64,000 nt of DNA from Verrucomicrobiota bacterium. Its GTDB lineage: Bacteria; Verrucomicrobiota; Verrucomicrobiia; Opitutales; Opitutaceae. This document shows, piece after piece, positions 60,575 to 64,000 of the stretch (positions within the stretch are counted from its first letter, which is position 1; each line of letters begins with the position of its first letter). The DNA lies in assembly GCA_023416735.1 (NCBI GenBank), contig JAEZGX010000026.1, positions 1 to 64,000 on the forward strand, written 5' to 3'. The position numbers were made by a program, and so were the translations under genes. The notes under the pieces were generated by a model that searched no databases, was not told the DNA's origin, and saw only the letters and a list, made by a program, of their open reading frames with translations.

Positions 60575-62689
60575 TCAATACGTCACGCGGAGGCCGAAGA
60601 GCAGCAAGCGCGGGGTGCCGAGGTTGAAGAGGTTGTCGGAAGAGCGGCCAGTCTCGATGCGTTCATCGAAAAGGTTTTCGGCGGTGGCGAAGAGCTCGAG
60701 GTTTTGCGTGAGGGTCGCGGTGAGTGAAAGATCCACGACGGTGGCGGGCGCGAGGCGGAGGGCGTTCTGGTCGTCTTCGAACTGGGCCCCAAGGTAGCGG
60801 ACACGGGGGGAGATCGCGAGGCGGTGGACGTTGAAGGTGAATCCGGCGGAGGCGGTGTGGCGCGGAACTTGGGCGAGGCGCAGGCCGGCGAGGTGCGGCG
60901 CGACCGAGGCGCGGGTGACGGTGGCGTCGTTGTAGAGATAGGAAGCGTGAAAAGAGAGCGCGTCGGAGAACGTGTATTCGCCGGACAAGGACAGGCCACG
61001 GACGCGGGTGCGATCTAGGTTCAAGCGACGGCGGCCTTCGCCGCCGGCGGGAACGAAGCCGATGCCGGGAAAGGTGCCGGGACCTTCGGCGATGGTGACG
61101 TTGCCTACAGCGTCGCGGAGTTCGTTCCAGAAGACGGTGGCATCGAGGGTGAGCTTCGAAGCGTCGAGCGAGCGAGAGGTGAGGCCGAGTTCGCCGCTGG
61201 TGACGGTTTCGGTGCGGAGGGCGGGATTGGCGTCGGTGATGACGTTGCCGACGCGGAAGGGGCGATAGAGCTCGTTGAGCGTCGGACGACGAAAAGCGTG
61301 CTGCGCGGCGGCGTGGAGTCGCAGGTTTTCGGATACATCGTAAGACAGGCCGGCGGAAGGGCTAAGCGCTTCGCCGCGGCGCGAGGGGAAACGTTCGTCG
61401 CCGGCGGGAGCGCCATTCAGGTAGTCGCGGCGGTGTCCGTCCGACTCGTGCCAGGTGTCGGCGCGGACGCCGAGCGCGAGACGCAGGTCGGGTGCGACGG
61501 TGCGGCTGTGCATAACGAAGGCGCCGGCGATGGTTTGGCGGCCGCCGGCGTAGCGCTGGCGGGTGAAAACGCCGTTGGAAAACGCGGATTCCTCGCGGGT
61601 TTCGCCGCGGACATCGCGGCCGTCGACGCCGAAGGTGGTGAGAGCGTCGGCGTCGGGGGACCACTCCCCTACCCACGCGGCGCCGACGGCGGTGGCGGGG
61701 ACATCGAATTGATTGGACGCGGGCGTTTCGGCGGTGCGGGCGGCGTTGACGGAGCTGAAGGTGCTGGAGAACGACTGGCTTTGGGCGTAGGCGTTCGCGT
61801 TCCAGCGGAAGGATTTGGACACGCGCGAGTCGAGCGCGATCGAGGCGAAGGATTCGTCGGTGGTGTTTTGTTGGTAAGGCGTGCCGTTGGCGCGGTCTTC
61901 GGCGAAGCGGCGGACGGTGAGCGTCGCGACGGTGTTTTCGTCGGGGCCGAACGCCTGGCGGAAACGCAAGGTGCCCCAGCGGGCGCGGCTGGCGGCGCGA
62001 GTATCGATCGAGCCGCGGCGCTCGGATGCGACGGTGAAATAGCCGTGGGTGGAAAACGTGCGGCCGAGGAATTGGGCGGAGCCGTTGCCGAGGGGGGCGG
62101 CGAGTTGGGCTTCGACGTCCCACGTATCGAAACTTCCAGCACGGGCGGCGAAGCGTTGGCGCGGTGTGTCGGGAGACTCGGTGAAGAGCTGGATGACGCC
62201 GCCGAGGGCGGCGTTGCCCCACGCGGTGCCGCCGGCGCCGGGGACAAGTTCGATGGCGGCGAGCGATTCGCGCGGGACTTTGGACCAGGCCACCCAGCCG
62301 CCGAAGGGATCGTTGAGCGGAACGCCGTCGAGCAGGATCAGCGAACGGCTGGCGCCGCTCGGGCCGAGTCCCCGGAGGGAAACGCCCTGCGCGGTCGGAT
62401 GAGCGACGAGGCTGTCGGTGCGGCGGAAAAGGCTGAAACCGGCGAGGCCGCGGAGCGCGCCGTCGACAGAAATGTTGGGAGAGCGACGGAGGGTGGCGGC
62501 GTCGACCGTGGTGGTGGCGAACGGGACGGGCGTGGCGGCGTCGAGGGCGCGCACGGCGGTGACGGTGAGCGGAGCGAGCTGTTCGGGCGCGGAAGCAGAA
62601 TGGGCGGTGGGCGCGAAAGGCGCGGCGGCGAAGAGCACGGCGACGGCGCCGCGGGTCCAGAAAGATGGGAAGTGAAGAGAAAAGGACAT
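60575..62689 (-). CDS. TonB-dependent receptor (BtuB/siderophore-like)
   Basis: This 704-residue outer-membrane receptor has a signal peptide (MSFSLHFPSFWTRGAVAVLF...AHS), a TonB-box-like LAPLTVTAV, a plug domain with HPTAQGVSLRGLGPSGASR and GVPLNDPFGGWV, then a 22-strand barrel ending LLLFGLRVTY. The ATG at 62689 starts at the signal peptide; the much longer frame to 63709 is a shadow of the flavoprotein gene. No periplasmic-binding protein or ABC importer is adjacent, so the ligand (cobalamin, iron chelate or other) is unknown. Confidence 0.88.
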   Translation of the reverse strand: MSFSLHFPSFWTRGAVAVLFAAAPFAPTAHSASAPEQLAPLTVTAVRALDAATPVPFATTTVDAATLRRSPNISVDGALRGLAGFSLFRRTDSLVAHPTAQGVSLRGLGPSGASRSLILLDGVPLNDPFGGWVAWSKVPRESLAAIELVPGAGGTAWGNAALGGVIQLFTESPDTPRQRFAARAGSFDTWDVEAQLAAPLGNGSAQFLGRTFSTHGYFTVASERRGSIDTRAASRARWGTLRFRQAFGPDENTVATLTVRRFAEDRANGTPYQQNTTDESFASIALDSRVSKSFRWNANAYAQSQSFSSTFSSVNAARTAETPASNQFDVPATAVGAAWVGEWSPDADALTTFGVDGRDVRGETREESAFSNGVFTRQRYAGGRQTIAGAFVMHSRTVAPDLRLALGVRADTWHESDGHRRDYLNGAPAGDERFPSRRGEALSPSAGLSYDVSENLRLHAAAQHAFRRPTLNELYRPFRVGNVITDANPALRTETVTSGELGLTSRSLDASKLTLDATVFWNELRDAVGNVTIAEGPGTFPGIGFVPAGGEGRRRLNLDRTRVRGLSLSGEYTFSDALSFHASYLYNDATVTRASVAPHLAGLRLAQVPRHTASAGFTFNVHRLAISPRVRYLGAQFEDDQNALRLAPATVVDLSLTATLTQNLELFATAENLFDERIETGRSSDNLFNLGTPRLLLFGLRVTY

Positions 62690-62705
62690 TCGGGTGGGTG
62701 TGAGG

Positions 62706-62752
62706 ACGCGTGAGAACCCCACTGGGTTCTTCGCTTCGCCCAGAATGACAAA
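62706..62752. repeat. GTCATTCTGGGCGAAGCGAAG-type interspersed repeat copy
   Basis: On the minus strand this reads gtcattctgggcgaagcgaa followed by gaaccc, then a complementary gggttc block. The core resembles a very widespread bacterial interspersed word (VILGEAKNP when translated). It sits between two minus-strand genes, immediately after the flavoprotein stop codon. Confidence 0.7.
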
Positions 62753-62756
62753 CTGT

Positions 62757-63695
62757 TTAGCGAAGGTCGGCTTCGTGAAGCGCGCGGTTGATGGCGATCG
62801 CGGCTTCCGCGCCTTCGGCGGCGGCGACGATGGCGAGGTGGATGCCGCCGCGGACATTGCCGGCGACGTAGAGGCCGGGGACGTTGGTGGCGGCGTGTCC
62901 GTTGCATTTGACGGAGCCCTCGTCGTCGAGCTGGCAACCGAGATTTTCGGGAAGTTCGGATTTTTGTTCGCAGTCGGAGCAGAAAAACAACGCCCGGCAC
63001 GGAAGCGGATCGCGGTCACGGAACGCGACCTCGGCGAGCATGCCTTCGGCGTCGCCGCGAAGTTCGAGGATTTCGGATTCGACGAGGCGGATACCGTTGG
63101 CGCGGAGTTTTTCGGTTTGGGCGGGCGTGAAGTGCGCGGGTCCGTCGCTGCAGATGACGACGTTGCGGCTCCACACGAGGAGGAGCAGGGCTTGATCGAA
63201 GGCGTTTTCGCCGTGGCCGTGAATGACGATGGGCTCGTTGCGGTGTTCCCAGCCGTCGCAATACGGGCAGTGATAAACCCCATGGCCGTAGAAGGTGGAG
63301 AAGCCGGGTTTGGGCGGGACGTGGTCGATGCGGCCGGTGGCGAGGAGAACGATGCGCGCCGACAGGGGCGGACCGGAAACGGGGATGAGTTCGAAACGGT
63401 TTTCGCGGCGGTAGATGGTGCGGATCTCGATGTCGCGGATTTCGACGGACGGATAGGCGTCGAGTTGTTGGCGGCCCAGGGCGCGGAGTTCGATCGGGTG
63501 CGTGCCGTCGCGCGTGAGATAACCGTGGAGCGCGCGCGAGTGGGCGTTGCGGGGCTTGCCGGAATCGAAGACGAGCACGCGGCGACCGCAACGGCCGAGA
63601 ACCAAAGCGGCATTGAGGCCGGCGGGGCCGCCGCCGACAATCGCGACGTCATACACGGCGGGTGGTTCGACGGCGGGCGTGGCGGCGGTGGGCAT
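62757..63695 (-). CDS. Thioredoxin-reductase-like FAD/NAD(P) flavoprotein
   Basis: This 312-residue flavoprotein has FAD motif VGGGPAGLNAAL (from about residue 20), redox pair Cys143/Cys146 in CPYCDGWE, and a second dinucleotide motif (HGHGENAFDQ), with NVPGLYVAGNVRGG near the C-terminus. This is the layout of small thioredoxin-reductase-like disulfide oxidoreductases. The second nucleotide motif is HGHGEN rather than GGGDSA, so the partner and cofactor preference may differ from true TrxB. The start at 63695 is preferred; 63782 is an alternative. Confidence 0.85.
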   Translation of the reverse strand: MPTAATPAVEPPAVYDVAIVGGGPAGLNAALVLGRCGRRVLVFDSGKPRNAHSRALHGYLTRDGTHPIELRALGRQQLDAYPSVEIRDIEIRTIYRRENRFELIPVSGPPLSARIVLLATGRIDHVPPKPGFSTFYGHGVYHCPYCDGWEHRNEPIVIHGHGENAFDQALLLLVWSRNVVICSDGPAHFTPAQTEKLRANGIRLVESEILELRGDAEGMLAEVAFRDRDPLPCRALFFCSDCEQKSELPENLGCQLDDEGSVKCNGHAATNVPGLYVAGNVRGGIHLAIVAAAEGAEAAIAINRALHEADLR

Positions 63696-63826
63696 CGAGC
63701 GAGGGACAAGGTCGACGGGCGCGAGTTCGGGCCGCCGCAACCGATGATGCGCGCCCGAACCCGATAAATCTGCCGGGAACATCGCGGTGTGGCTGGGTCT
63801 ATGATGGCCCCGTTGTTCTATCCCCT

Positions 63827-63858
63827 GCGCCTGAGCTTTTCGCTCTCAGGCGCTTTTT
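63827..63858 (+). terminator. Intrinsic terminator immediately upstream of the last gene
   Basis: A perfect 9-bp stem (GCGCCTGAG / CTCAGGCGC, 9-base loop) is followed by TTTTT. It reads rightwards and ends 11 bases before the isochorismatase-family ATG, with no annotated rightward gene before it in the window. Confidence 0.7.
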
Positions 63859-63869
63859 CGTCTTCACCT

Positions 63870-64000
63870 ATGGACGCCATCATCATCGTCGATCTGCAAA
63901 AAGCCTTTCCGATTCCCGAAGAGTTGATCCGCAAGATCGAGGAACGCGCAAAAACGTTTCCTCGGCGGGTCTTCACGAAGTTCGTGAACGACACGGAGAC
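63870..64000 (+). CDS. Isochorismatase-family cysteine hydrolase, N-terminus only
   Basis: The first 43 codons are present before the window ends. They begin MDAIIIVDLQKAFPIPEEL, where the VDLQ aspartate corresponds to the catalytic Asp of isochorismatase/nicotinamidase-like hydrolases, and include FTKFVND. The gene continues past base 64000, so the cysteine and lysine of the triad cannot be checked. Transcription may be subject to attenuation at the terminator directly upstream. Confidence 0.7.
   Translation, partial: MDAIIIVDLQKAFPIPEELIRKIEERAKTFPRRVFTKFVNDTE

Noticed and set aside
60575..63709. 1044-codon reading of the second TonB receptor
   Set aside because: The extra N-terminal 340 residues lie opposite the flavoprotein gene and are Ser/Pro/Arg-rich. 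The signal peptide at 62689 marks the real start.

Overview
This is a high-GC bacterial chromosome segment with no rRNA, tRNA, CRISPR array, prophage or classical insertion sequence that I can recognise. The best taxonomic guess is Verrucomicrobiota, near Opitutaceae. The clues are a secreted protein with a PEP-CTERM anchor, a multi-Ig surface protein ending in a duplicated module common in that group, an oleC-oleD pair, several TonB-dependent receptors, and many short intergenic inverted repeats. The assignment is an inference from gene content.

Layout. 1-2.5 kb: end of a large Ig-domain surface protein. 2.9-4.0 kb: DNA topoisomerase IB (minus strand). 4.5-15.1 kb: a co-directional glycan or small-molecule cassette of sugar epimerase, MDR dehydrogenase, Gfo/Idh oxidoreductase, one GT4 and three CgeB-like glycosyltransferases, a SAM methyltransferase and an exporter-type ABC protein. 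15.1-23.9 kb: two soluble hybrid histidine kinases in one minus-strand unit, one with twelve tandem 92-residue HAMP repeats. 24.2-29.5 kb: beta-hydroxyacid dehydrogenase, glutathionyl-hydroquinone reductase, a DUF2145-like secreted protein with an Ala-rich partner, a divergent LysR regulator and an RmlD-like reductase. 29.7-37.5 kb: a maltodextrin locus (MFS transporter, MalQ, TonB-dependent receptor, divergent GH13 amylase). 37.8-44.7 kb: a glycosidase-like protein, GT4, an AlkP-EEP fusion and a VTT membrane protein. 44.9-51.7 kb: gmk, a small membrane protein, an S23 four-helix protein, miaB, a PEP-CTERM protein, a metallophosphatase and a lytic transglycosylase. 51.9-56.8 kb: oleD, oleC, RNase D, HDAC-like deacetylase. 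57.0-60.4 kb: queC, a UdgX-type uracil-DNA glycosylase fusion and its radical-SAM partner. 60.6-64 kb: a second TonB-dependent receptor, a thioredoxin-reductase-like flavoprotein, and the start of an isochorismatase-family gene.

Two large-scale signals cut across the genes. First, the plus strand is C-rich up to about 29.6 kb and G-rich from about 33 kb. Codon third positions flip with it on both strands. This is the polarity expected at a replication origin, although I see no dnaA gene or DnaA boxes. Second, the window is studded with at least eight families of short-word inverted repeats. Copies flank the S23 gene, one supplies a Shine-Dalgarno-like sequence, one overlaps an alternative gene start, and several appear to lie in frame inside oleC and miaB.

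Functionally the region mixes housekeeping (gmk, miaB, queC, rnd), starch and maltodextrin use, envelope and exopolysaccharide chemistry, and phosphorelay signalling. The least understood units are the 4.5-15.1 kb glycosylation/export cassette, the poly-HAMP kinase pair, and the repeat-bounded S23 gene.
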